Shown here: piece by piece, positions 11,563 through 22,570 of the stretch | How the letters are laid out: the number at the start of each line of letters is the position of its first letter | Numbering within the stretch: the first letter of the stretch is position 1 | NCBI RefSeq assembly: GCF_036711975.1 | Contig: NC_091972.1 | Coordinates: forward strand, 6,949,001-7,013,000 | Reading direction: 5' to 3' | Length of the DNA: 64,000 nt | Source: Onthophagus taurus | Taxonomy: Eukaryota > Arthropoda > Insecta > Coleoptera > Scarabaeidae | Notes under the pieces: model-generated | The model's database searches: none | The model's input: the letters and a program-made list of their open reading frames with translations, nothing else | What the model was told of the DNA's origin: nothing | Made by a program: the position numbers and the translations under genes

Positions 11563-12216
11563 AAAATAACTTTAACATTACCTCAACAATAAGAACTTAA
11601 ATTGGCGAGAGAGATACAAACATTAGTCAATGAGAGTACTTAAAACACTGCTTGTATCCTTCAATTTAATGGTTGAATAAAAGTCAATTAACAATCTAAT
11701 CATCTAAAAATGACTACATATTGAAGCCCTACAATTTGTTAACAATGAAATTCAACATTCGTTAAACTGTAATTTAGCAAAATTTGAACTGATTACTAAT
11801 TATTAGTTATGACTGCGAAAATGCATCTAATTATCTGACATCTTCGAGTTTTTTTGCATCTTATTGGGCATAAAGAAAAGTTGTGAAGGAAAGTTCCAAT
11901 TCGAATTTTCCGCAATTTTTATAACAATTCAACTGACTAAACTAAACTAAATTTAAACTATTTAAACTAAACGAAATTCTTCGACTTAGGTTTGCTTCGG
12001 GTTGCGTCCTTTTCATACGTTTTTGTAATTTATGAGAGATTGAAGATCTTTGGTTCTACCTAATGTACTCACCCTAACTTCTATTTCTCAAACCAATCCG
12101 AAATAGTAATCATATCCAACACAACCCAACCCAATATACATATTGCATGTTATACGTATGCGCAGAAAGGTTTAGAACTGTTGGGAACTACAGAAGTCCA
12201 GAACCAAAACAGGCCT
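11563..12216. other. Intergenic, nothing recognised
   Basis: AT-rich, with no open frame above background and no repeat noticed apart from short simple tracts such as ACTAAACTAAA. Confidence 0.4.
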
Positions 12217-12665
12217 AATGAATGAGTGCTTTAAGTCTTATGAAACGCGTTTTTATCCTTTTTTTTAACAAAAATAAAATAAATTTTGACAATGTAGCTA
12301 AATAGGTATGTAGCAGTTGGTAACACCGTAACACTTGAAAATAGAAATTTGAATTGACAATTAGAAACTGTCAAAACACAAAATGTGTTCACCTGAAAAA
12401 AATGTTTCATTTCCCAAAATAAGAGAAATTGCCAGTGTTCAACGTCCTCATCATTGTGGACCTTGTATTCGATGCTAAGAACGTGTTTAAACATTCATAG
12501 ACAAAAATTGTCACATTGACAACTAGAAAAATTAATGACCCAATGTCACCAACTTGAACTGGTTCCATAAAATGTTACTAAAATTTCATTACAGCATCGG
12601 ATGCTGTAAGGAGTCTCATTACAGCACCCGTTTGAGTACTGTTACAGCTTTCATTACCGTCGCGA
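12217..12665. repeat. Direct repeat, copy 1 (about 430 bp)
   Basis: Runs from AATGAATGAGTGCTTTAAG to CGTCGCGAATTACAAAA and is nearly identical to 12764-13253. It contains the 21-bp palindrome TTACAGCATC-G-GATGCTGTAA at 12590-12610. The two copies start 549 bp apart. A minus-strand open frame inside is incidental to the repeat. Confidence 0.7.
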
Positions 12666-12763
12666 ATTACAAAATAGTATATTAAAAAACAAGTTTTGTA
12701 AGACACGTTTGAAATGCACGAATTCAAGTTGAAAAACGAGTGGCGAAGCCACGAGTTTTTTAA

Positions 12764-13253
12764 TGAATGAGTGCTTTAAGTCTTACGAAACGTGTTTTTT
12801 ATGCTATTTTTTGTAATTCGCGTTTTTATCCTTTTTTTTTAACAAAAATAAAATAAATTTTGACAATGTAGGGAAATAGGTATGCAGCAGTTGGTAACAC
12901 CGTAACACTTGAAAATAGAAATTTGAATTGACAATTAGAAACTGTCAAAACACAAAATGTATTCACCTGAAAAAAATGTTTCATGTACACCTCCCAAAAT
13001 AAGAGAAATTGCTCAGTGTTCAATGTCTTCATCATTGTGGACCTTGTATTCGATGCTAAGAACGTGTTTAAACATCCATAGACAAAAATTGTCACATTGA
13101 CAACTAGAAAAATTAATGACCCAATGTCACCAACTTGAACTGGTCCCATAAAATGTTACTAAAATCTCATTACAGCATCGAATACTGTAAGGAATCTCAT
13201 TACAGCACCCGTTTGAGTACTGTTACAGCTTTCATTACCGTCGCGAATTACAA
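12764..13253. repeat. Direct repeat, copy 2 (about 480 bp)
   Basis: The second copy of the unit at 12217-12665, with a 40-bp insertion near its start that repeats the TTGTAATTCGCG end motif, and a few small differences. The palindrome seen in copy 1 is imperfect here. The spacer between the copies (12666-12763) includes a partial inverted version of the GTAAGACACGTTT / AAACGTGT ends. Confidence 0.7.
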
Positions 13254-13739
13254 AAAAACTATTATCACGCGTCTAAAAATTCCCACACTTCAAAAAGTTT
13301 CATGTTAGCGAAAGTTAACAATCTGTCTTTATAGAGAAGTAAAGTCTAATCAACAGCTAAAGCACTGAATTTGGCACACAAGGAATCTTCAATTAACACC
13401 ATTTTAGCAAAATTTTTTCAATATTTGTGTATGTACATTTTTAGTTGTTTCATCATGTAATTTGTAATACATTCGTCACTGCATATTTCGAGGTTCGCTA
13501 TTTTTCGAAGAATTTAAACCATTCGCTAATTTCTCAAATTCCTTTAACGTAATGATATTTACGATATTTCCCAAAACAACGATGACGATAAAAGTAATTG
13601 GTGGCAATTAAAGTTTATTTATCTTTATACAGTTTTAGAATTAGTATAAAAATAACGATAACGAATTTAAATAAGTAGTATTCACCAATTTAACCTTCCT
13701 GGTATTCCTTACTGTTTATCTCCACGTATCTCTGTTTAT
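13254..13739. other. Intergenic, nothing recognised
   Basis: AT-rich sequence upstream of the fdl 5' exon, with no gene or repeat recognised. Confidence 0.4.
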
Positions 13740-14111
13740 AGATCTGAATGGTGAATGCGGAACTTAACATCCTGTATACGTATGTAAAGTACAGTATACA
13801 GAATCGAATGGGTCGTTGTCGTAGCCAAGTGAGAAGCAACAATAATAACAGAAGCCTCGAACTCTGAGAATAGATCCTAGCTGCATTTTGATTTTAACCA
13901 CGGTAGTTTTCGTTTAGTAATAGCTCGTCACTTTGAACGATCGGACATCTTCCGCGATTTTTAAATCTATACATTATTTTTCGCTTTTGCGAAATATTTT
14001 TAGATCGAGAAGGCGGGCTTTAATCGGTTAAAACTGTGTTTGTTAATTGGATATTATTGGCTGAGAAGGCTGCTGAGAAATAGAGGAAATGATATTGTTA
14101 GATTTTCAAAG
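13740..14111 (+). promoter_or_regulatory. Probable promoter and 5' non-coding exon of fdl
   Basis: Composition becomes less AT-rich, and the stretch ends at TTTCAAAG followed by GTAACATTC, a plausible donor at 14112. The next acceptor (TTTTTGCAG, exon from 14762) is 12 bp upstream of the fdl start codon, so a spliced leader is expected. The transcription start within the region is not resolved. Confidence 0.45.
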
Positions 14112-14773
14112 GTAACATTCATGTTTATGTTGATATAGAATTAAAAAAAAATATGTTTTCATCATTATTGTTTTCAAAAGTGCTATATAATTTAAAGGAG
14201 TCTTAATGATAATTTTAATGGGTGCCTCATAAATGTTGCATTTATGAGTTAATGGCTAATAATATAAACGAACAAGTACGTGGGCAAATATAATTATTAT
14301 TACTCAACTCCTTAGTTTTCATTTCTATAAAACTACTCTTTCTCCGAGTCTTTATCACATATGATTAACTACTTACCACAAAAGTCTATCAAACGAGCGA
14401 ATTGTTTATAACTTCCAAGGTGATTATTAAAATAATTCAAAATACTCAATAATTATTAAATTCAACTTAATAATTTTTGAATCTATTACGCAAATTGTGT
14501 TCAAAAATATCTTGTACAGATTTTAAAGCAAGGTTATCCTATTTATATGCGATATTATAAAATGGCTCCTTTTATAATTAATACGGCGTCATCTGCGCTT
14601 CCCGAATAAAGACTTTTCCGGCACAATTACCCGTTTCATAGTTTTAAGAGCGAAAAACATTCTTCAATTAGATACATCACAATTGAGCCGTAGAAATGAT
14701 ATCATCTAATAAACTAAAATATTTTTCAGTTTAAAACGATAACGATTTTATTTTTTTGCAGAGGGTAAGAGTA

Positions 14774-17440
14774 ATGAAGGCAGCCGATATACGACGGACC
14801 CTTTTTGTGCTGCTGCTTTTCTGTGGCGGGCTAATGGTATATTTTTTGTTCCAACAACCAACTACTCTCAACATTCCATCGTTTAACGAACAACAAGCTG
14901 CTACACTTCCAAAAACAGATAAGTAAGTTTTAATCTTTGAAAATTAATTAAGGATTGTTTCCCTAAATACAATGAATAAACTTATTAATTGGTTGCAAGA
15001 ATTGCACAATTATATTATTTTCATTTTATAATAGGTTGGGAACTTTTCGTTCTGATTTGGAGAAATTTGTTACAAGAAAAGTTTCACAACCAAGACTAGC
15101 CGAAGAAATAAAGTAAATTAATTAATTCCAAATATAATATCAAACTGTATTCAACGAATTTTTATTGAATAGGAAATTAAGAAATCTATTATTTCCCAGA
15201 GAACAACAATTCAAAAAAATCAACGACTTTAATTACAAGACTGATAATTATAATACAGCAAAATTAACTGATAAGTAATGCTTTTTGTATTGCTAGAATT
15301 ATTATTTTGTTTTTGGGCTTAATCATTTTACAGAAAAGTAGTTAGAAAATTTTTTGACGTTTTTAAACGTCAATTATAATCCGTTCAAAAAAATCTTTAT
15401 GTCAAAATGACGTTAGGTTGGTTAAAAAAAAAATAACTAAGAGTGTCACAGTTATTTTGACGGTTCGTGTTGGTAACGATCTTTTTTTGAAGTTTAGTCC
15501 GTTTTCTTTTAGAACAGTTTTGTCCACTGTTCATTCTAGATTCGCGCGATATGACCATCATAATATATATAAAATATATTGCCGAATATAATATGAACTT
15601 TAGTAATATGCTCTTTGCTTCAATATATAGATATTAACACATAGTTACATAAATATAGTATATTATAAAATTTTTTAAAATTGTTATTGTATTTATTTTC
15701 AGAAAAACGGATGTACGGTGGACATGGAAATGCATAAATCACCGTTGCGAAAAAATACTAATGTCCGAGTGGTCTTCTGCTAAATCACAATCGCTCGCAA
15801 CGTGCAATATGCTTTGCTCGGAAGTACAACTGTGGCCTTTACCATCGGGACCAATCAAGACGAGCTCCGAGACGGTTACCTTTTCGTTCCAACAAGTCGA
15901 ATTTGAATCGCACGCCAAAGATCCAGCCTTAAGTCTATTGGAACAATCGTACGGGATATTCAATGAAAACTTGGTCACCATCCTTCGACAGCCGTACTCC
16001 GAGAACGCCGCCGCTAATGTTAATAGATTTCGGGTTAAAGTAATTGTCAATCATTCAGAAATTGTTAGATTAAAACTTTCCACGGATGAAAGTTACAATT
16101 TAACCGTAAATCATCAAGGGAATGATGTAATTTGCGCCGTACACGCGAACACTTTTTTTGGGGCTAGACACGGATTGGAAACTTTATCTCAATTAATTTG
16201 GTGGGACGATGGAAATTTAAGGATAATATCGAACGTTTATATACAAGACGTGCCGAAATTTTCTTACAGAGGCGTTATGATAGACACCGCAAGAAATTTT
16301 ATGTCGCTAACTAGTTTAAAAAGATCAATATCCGCAATGTCAGCAAATAAATTAAATGTATTCCATTGGCACATATCGGATTCTCAAAGTTTTCCGTTAG
16401 AGATTCCGAGCGTACCAGAAATACATGAATACGGAGCTTATAATGCCGATTCTTATTATTCAGTTCAAGATGTAAAAGAACTCGTGGAATACGCGAGATT
16501 AAGAGGAGTTCGGGTTGTTATTGAAGTTGATACACCTGCTCACGCGGGAAATGGGTGGACATGGGGTCCAATAAAAGGATTAGGTGATTTAGCGGTATGT
16601 GTAAACGCCCAACCTTGGTATTTATATTGTGGAGAACCACCATGCGGGCAATTAAATCCTGAGAATCCGTACGTTTACGACATTCTTGAAAAAATATACA
16701 CCGACATCTTAGAAATGACTCAGGAAGATGAAATCTTCCACATCGGCGGGGATGAGGTGAATTTGGATTGTTGGGAACAACATATGAATAGGAACATGAG
16801 CGCCGCTAATTACACAGATTTACATAATTTATGGGGAGAATTTACTTTAAAGATACTATCAAGATTACAAAAAGCGAATGGTGGCAAAAAAATTCCATAC
16901 ACGATAACTTGGTCGAGTAATTTAAGTAGACGACCATATAGCTCGAAATATTTAGATAAACGGGATATTGTAGTACAATCTTGGGGGGCTAGCGAATGGT
17001 ATGAAAATAAAGAGTTATTAACAGATGGATACAAATTAATACTATCTCATGTAAACGCTTGGTATCTCGATTGCGGATTTGGTAAATGGAGGGAACGGGG
17101 TGATGCAGCTTGTGATCCATACAGACCATGGCAAACAGTTTATTCCCACCAACCCTGGGGTTACGACACATCATATAAAACTCAAACATTAGGTGCTGAA
17201 GTTTGTTTATGGAGTGAACAAGTGGATGAAGTCTCGCTAGACACGCGATTGTGGCCGAGAGCTGCCGCATTCGCAGAGAGAATATGGACGGATCCAAAAC
17301 TCGAGGTTGATTCTTATGGGATATCTGAAAGTGTTTACACAAGATTGTCAACTCACCGTGAAAGACTGATTTCCCGAGGGATATCCGTCGAGGCTATGTG
17401 GCCTCAGTACTGTACCCAAAATCCAGGAACGTGCCTTTAA
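14774..17440 (+). CDS. fdl: Fused lobes: membrane-anchored beta-N-acetylglucosaminidase (GH20)
   Basis: Four coding exons (14774-14922, 15035-15112, 15173-15274, 15703-17440) join in frame to 688 residues. A signal-anchor helix lies at about residues 9-28 with a short basic cytosolic end, giving type II topology. A linker follows, then TWKCINHRC at the start of the hexosaminidase N-terminal domain, and the GH20 barrel with FHWHISDSQSFP, VVIEVDTPAHAG and FHIGGDEVNLDCWEQH. The GGDE Asp-Glu pair (residues 460-461) is the expected catalytic site for substrate-assisted cleavage. Insect FDL removes the GlcNAc on the alpha-1,3 mannose arm of N-glycans in the secretory pathway, giving paucimannose glycans. 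The anchor and the linker favour FDL over soluble chitinolytic hexosaminidases. Most of the enzyme is encoded by one large exon. Intron 3 carries a dispersed repeat. Confidence 0.93.
15400..15510 (+). repeat. Dispersed short repeat, copy B, in fdl intron 3
   Basis: Contains TGACGTTAGGTTGGTTAA and CACAGTTATTTTGACGGTTC, the reverse complement of the copy at 7120-7225. It is non-coding and lies wholly inside the intron. Confidence 0.6.
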
Positions 17441-17960
17441 TCGAACTCTCTAATCGCCTATATGTATAATAGAACGAGTGATTTGTAAGAAAAATTGTGT
17501 TGAAGGTATCTTGTGATATTCATCGGTGACGTTGTTTCTGTTAATCCAAAAAAAAACCTTGATATCTATCAACTCCACCCATTATTACAAAAATCCAGCC
17601 TTTCAAATCTAATACGATCCCCAATACAAAACGATAATCACAAATGCGCGACTATTTTTTCAACACCGCGTAGACATAGTACAAAACGGAATTGTATACA
17701 GCAAAAAAATTTAAAGTAACAATCCATTCCCGACTACTCTTAACGGAAGTGTCTGTGCCGATAGTTTAAATAATTTAATAGTTGATTCTAAAAAAATAAA
17801 TAAAAAAATGCCCGAAGAGACTGTGAAAAAGGAAATATATTTAAGATGTATAGGTTGTTGTACCTTAATGTTTTTATTATTTATTCAATGAAAACTGAAC
17901 AGTTGAGAAATATAAGTAATTGGAAAATAAATTATTGTGTTTTTAATAAATCTATAACAA
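17441..17960 (+). terminator. fdl 3' UTR and polyadenylation signals
   Basis: Two AATAAA hexamers, at 17926-17931 and 17945-17950, about 500 bp after the fdl stop codon. No competing gene lies between. Confidence 0.65.
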
Positions 17961-18429
17961 CTAACTTTTATGTTATTTTATACCTTTAAATTAATTTTTT
18001 AATTTTATTCGTTAAATCATATATGAGGTAAGTTAATTTCAGTTTTAAAGTGTAACATTAAGTTTAACTTATTGACAACAGTGAAGGACAAATAATTTTG
18101 TATTGGGAGCCCGCCCCATTGCAGTTTCCCCCCTAAAGGCTGTCTCCAATTTAACCCTTTCAGTCGTGTATTTTTAAACTTAACCTTTTTTTTTGGTAAT
18201 TATACCATGGAAGAAGAACCACAAAGCATGAATACTTTTACTCCTCATACATTTAGCTTTCCTTTTACAATGTGTATGTTATTTCGTAGGGATTCTTAAG
18301 AGCAAAAATTGTTAAAAATAGAATAGGCTCTTGACTCTGAAACATAAGAAGACAGAGATGACGAAAAATTATCTTGGTCTGGCTATTTGCAGAAATATAG
18401 ACAATACAAAGAATATGAATAAGGTGATA

Positions 18430-18610
18430 ACGGCCACTTCATTACTGACTGCTAGGAGCTCAGAGTTGGTGTGAGTGGCAAAAAGCTAAAGCAACTGGAT
18501 CGGTTCATTTAGTGAAGCATCATGTACTACTTCATCCAGATGTACTAAAACTTGTAATGGTAATTTATAAAGATCTATCTCAAGATAATGTGATAATCAG
18601 AAACTTTTAA
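18430..18610 (+). mobile_element. Possible Mutator-type transposase fragment
   Basis: The plus-strand translation WCEWQKAKATGSVHLVKHHV, followed by LLHPDVLKLVMVIYKDLSQD, resembles a segment common in arthropod MULE-like proteins (...WCxWxxAxAxG...KHxxxxxxxVLKxIxPIYxDLS). It is short and broken. The assignment is from memory and tentative. Confidence 0.35.
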
Positions 18611-18639
18611 CTCGACGGTTTGGCGATTGACCCCAAAGC

Positions 18640-18960
18640 ACTTATATTCTTCTTCTTCCTCCACTTTTTAAGGCCTTTGCCTTGTACTCTATAATCTAGA
18701 GACGTGGCTGGGATAATGAATGAGGAAGTCCCAATATCAAACATCTTGGCATACCGTTTTTTGCAATTTTCGGCAATCTGCCGTGACGTCTGGTTCGGGA
18801 CTATCGGACTATATCTTGGACACCGCAGAGTTCTCTGATGTCTTCGCTTGTCTTATGGTCCCTCAGGGTGTAGCCTGGCCTGTTATGGATCGTAAAGTCC
18901 ATCTCGGCTGTTCGAATAATTCTTTTCATTTTTTCTTTTTACATTCTGGCTTGAAAATAG
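18640..18960 (-). mobile_element. LINE C-terminal fragment
   Basis: The minus strand reads IIRTAEMDFTIHNRPGYTLR, then DHKTSEDIRELCG. The order EMxF...GxTLxDHxxxxxIRE is typical of the post-reverse-transcriptase segment of RTE-like LINEs. It is heavily decayed. Confidence 0.4.
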
Positions 18961-19299
18961 TCGAAATTTTTGCTTTTATTGCGAAAAGCCTGTTTAATGA
19001 AGGACACACTATTGTTTTAGAAATAATGAATTCATTTAATATTGTTATTGGCGAAAATGCAATATCCATAAAAGCACGGAAAGAACAGGTGGGGATGAAA
19101 AATTCATTTTATCAGCCAGTAAGTCATTGGAAATTGAAAAAAATTTTTACAATTCGATTTTTTCAATACTACGTTTTTACAACTCTTGGATAAGATATTT
19201 CAAAAACAAATATCGGTTAACTAGTTTTATTGCATTAATTAACAAAAATTTATATACAAATAATTGAAATACATATTGGGTAAGATTAGTTTAGTTTCC
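18961..19299. other. Intergenic, nothing recognised
   Basis: AT-rich, with only a short frame that looks like a chance opening next to the LINE fragment. Confidence 0.35.
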
Positions 19300-19700
19300 A
19301 GCTAAGGAATATTATGCAAGGTTAATTTTGTTTATAAATTTCAATCAACCTAAGAAAGAATGTTGGGTAAGGCTAGTTTTCTATTGTAATGCCAATTATA
19401 CCGTGAAGGAATGTTGAGCGAGGTCACTTTTATTTTGTAATGTCAATTATACCGTGAAGGAATGTTAGGGTAGGTCAGTTTTCTTTTGAAACCCCAATTA
19501 AAGCGTGAAGAAACCTCAATTATACCGTAAAGGAATGTTGAGCTGGGTCAGTTTTCTTTTGAAACCCCAATTAAAGCGTGAAGAAATCTCAATTATACCG
19601 TGAAGGAATGTTGAGCTAGGTCAGTTTTCTTTTATATTATCAATTATACCGTGAAGAAATGTTAAGTAAGGTCAGTTTTATTTACAAATGTCAATCATCG
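19300..19700 (+). repeat. Tandem array of about 51-bp units
   Basis: Seven or so copies of a unit containing AATTATACCGTGAAGGAATG then TTGAGCTAGGTCAGTTTTCT. Some copies have an extra 22-bp half-unit (AATTAAAGCGTGAAGAAATC). Divergence grows towards both edges. The array abuts the mariner fossil at 19700. Confidence 0.75.
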
Positions 19701-20290
19701 TAACAAGGAATTACAATTCAATATTGTCTCCCTGAATAACTTCCTTCTGAAGCTACACAGCGCTGGAGATGGTTCTTCCAATCCTCATAACAGTGCTGGA
19801 CTGCGATACTGAAATATCCTTCAGCTAAATATCGTCATTTGAATATCCTTTAAATGACCCTTTTTCGAAGTTTTTCAAGAACCTCTTGATAAAAGTATTG
19901 ATTTTGACCGTTTGACCTTGAGGCACATACTGTTTGGGGATGATTCCATGCATATCGAAAAAACAAATCAACATGCATTTGATCTTCGACTTGCTCATTC
20001 TTGCTATTTTTGGCCTTGGAGAGATTGAAGTGTGCCACTCCATGCTTAAACACCCAAGACTCGTCTCCAGTAATGACACGTTCCAGAAAATGGGTATCGT
20101 TCCACATTTTCATCGGTTCTTGAAGATAACGGCCTTCTACCTCGTGGTTCATCTTCAATCGACTTTCTTCCTTTTGGAAATGCCTTAAGCAAAACCTGGG
20201 CATTTGAGAAAACACTGTCTTCGCAGACCTGCTGAAGTTTTGCTCACAGTTTTTAGAACTCATTTTTAAAACGCACTAGAACAAACTGTT
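19700..20290 (-). mobile_element. Mariner-family transposase fossil
   Basis: The minus-strand frames contain FLERVITGDESWVF and, in another frame, KIARMSKSKIKCMLICFFD, then HGIIPKQYVPQGQTVK and EVLEKLRKRV. This is the catalytic core of classic DD34D mariners, with both D-bearing blocks visible. The frame is broken at least once, and the N-terminal helix-turn-helix is mostly missing. No terminal inverted repeats were pinned down. Confidence 0.8.
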
Positions 20291-22570
20291 TCACGAAAAG
20301 AAATCGCTACGCACAAGCAAATAACTTTAGCGAGTTCAAACTCGTACTGAAAGTGTATCACATGTTCACCTGTCGCTCCTCTGAGTGTTGCCAGTCTCAT
20401 TACTTAATTTACACACTTCGTATGATCCTGGTTTGTCTAACAGGCAAGTTATTGGAAATAGTAAAAAATCTGTTTTCTCAAAAACTATTGGACTAAAATT
20501 CCTGAAATGTGTTACAGATTATAAATAGTGATGTTGTTTTCTATTTGAACCTAAAAAATGATGGCTAACTGTATTAGTTTGAAAAAAAAACATTAATAAA
20601 AAGAATGTAATTATTAATTACTGGAATGTTTATATTTATGAAGTGAAAGTAATAAATATACAATATAAAAATATTAATTTATTCAAAATCCCAAAGAAAA
20701 AAAAATAAAGTACAACAAAAAATACATTGATGATAATAATTTTAAATCGAAATAACGTTTTAAACTAACAGATTATTAAATTTTTTTTTTAAATGTACGG
20801 ATTGCGTTTTTATTTTTGAGCCCTAATCATTTTTCCTCGTTAATTTTACAATAACGTCATTATTTTTTTTGTACAAGTAATAATAAATAACACACATGCA
20901 CTCCGAAAATGATTTTAATTTTTGAATTTTCTTTTCACCTTTGTATCTTGTTTATTTTTACTTCCTTTTCTGATATCGTTTGTTTTTTGTTAATTTTTTT
21001 ATAAACATACGGACATATATTAAGCAAAAAACCACTACTGTATTTACAGATATTTTTATCATTTTCTTGTTAGTATGTGCATTTTTCCTACAGATTATGT
21101 ACACTGTTTTCATTTTATTTTTACAAATTCGTACAACTTTTTTTATTTAATTTTCGACTTTTAACAATAGTTATCAACATACAACTTTTTACTTGTTATT
21201 ATTTTTAAGAATTTTTAATTAAGGGACTCAATAAAAACTATTTACATAAAATATAATAAGGATTAGATTTTTTTAAAGATATTAATATTGGCGAAGAAAG
21301 AAAAATCATTGAACCGTTAATTCATTATTATTATTATCGATTATACAGCAAAACAAATTTCAAACATATTTTAGGCACTTTGGTGATTATTAAATATGCT
21401 CAGGGATTATCATTCATATTAATTTTTTATCATCCACCCTTTTTAATTAATTTAATTTAACAACAATCTATAATTTAAATTTAAAACATGAATACACTAA
21501 CAAATAATAATAAACTTTTAAAATGATTATCAAAAAAATAATTGATGATGTCCCCTTCTTTAATTTAGTAAATTTTGATACAAACTTTTTATCTGTTCTA
21601 TTTTACAATCTAGAAATCTAACAAAACAAATAAAACGTTAACCAATGCAAAACTATACACAACTGTGGTAGAAAATAAAAAACATAAAAAAGTAAAAATA
21701 CAAAAAAAAAAGAAAAATTTACCTAATTATTCTTTAAACTATATATTTAAGTTATCGTTTCTTGGCTTGTAATCAACATTTTAAGTAAACATATCTGCAT
21801 CAATTTGAAAAAATCGAAATGTAATAGAGAGAAATAATAATACCAACCCAAAGACGAAAAAATTTGAAAATAAAAAATAAATTATCACAAGTTAGATTTT
21901 AATCCCACCACTACTACACTCAATTAAAAATAACATAACGAAAAAACACCAAAATAAAAATACAAATTTTGTTTGTTTAATCGATAATTTGTGCAGAGAA
22001 AAATTAGTGAAAATATGTCGAAAAAAATCTACTTCCACCGTATTTATTTAAAATCTTTATCTGGCACATTTTCATCCCGACACAAGAATTAACTTAAATA
22101 TTGAAAAGAAGAGTATATAGAACCATCAGCGTTTACCACATAAAATATTTAAAAATCGATTTTGGAAAGTTAATTTATTAATTATTAAAATTTTAAACTT
22201 CGTTTCCTTGAATGTTCTAAAATATATATTTCAACAGCTGCCATACTTCACACTTAGGTATAAACGATATTAATTTAACCTAAATTTTAATCGCCTAGAA
22301 CAATTACAAAAATCTTATGACAGCTGTTAAAAAAATTTTAAACAACAAAATGCCACGCATAAAGTATTTTCATAAAAATTAACATTTTACTTTACACATA
22401 CAATCTATTGTGGATTAGTTTTTAGTTCAAAAAATTGTTTTTGATTTTAAAATTTATTATTTTTTTGGCTTACGTAAAAGACGGGTGACGTAGTCGAGGG
22501 TTTTGTTTTGAATTTTTATTTGGCGTGAGTGTAGGATGCCCTTGTTGAGTAAGTGGCTTAGCGGGGACCA
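20291..22570 (-). other. AT-rich region downstream of atlastin, probably its long 3' UTR in part
   Basis: Very AT-rich with no coding potential on either strand and no recognised repeat. It directly follows the atlastin stop codon on the minus strand. Several TTTATT hexamers (AATAAA on the transcript) lie across it, so the 3' end cannot be fixed by eye. Confidence 0.4.

Noticed and set aside
12826-13149. 107-codon minus-strand frame
   Set aside because: It lies wholly within the direct repeat, has a broken counterpart in the other copy, and shows no protein character.
19300-19700. CRISPR-like look of the 51-bp repeats
   Set aside because: No unique spacers; simple tandem repeat in an insect genome.
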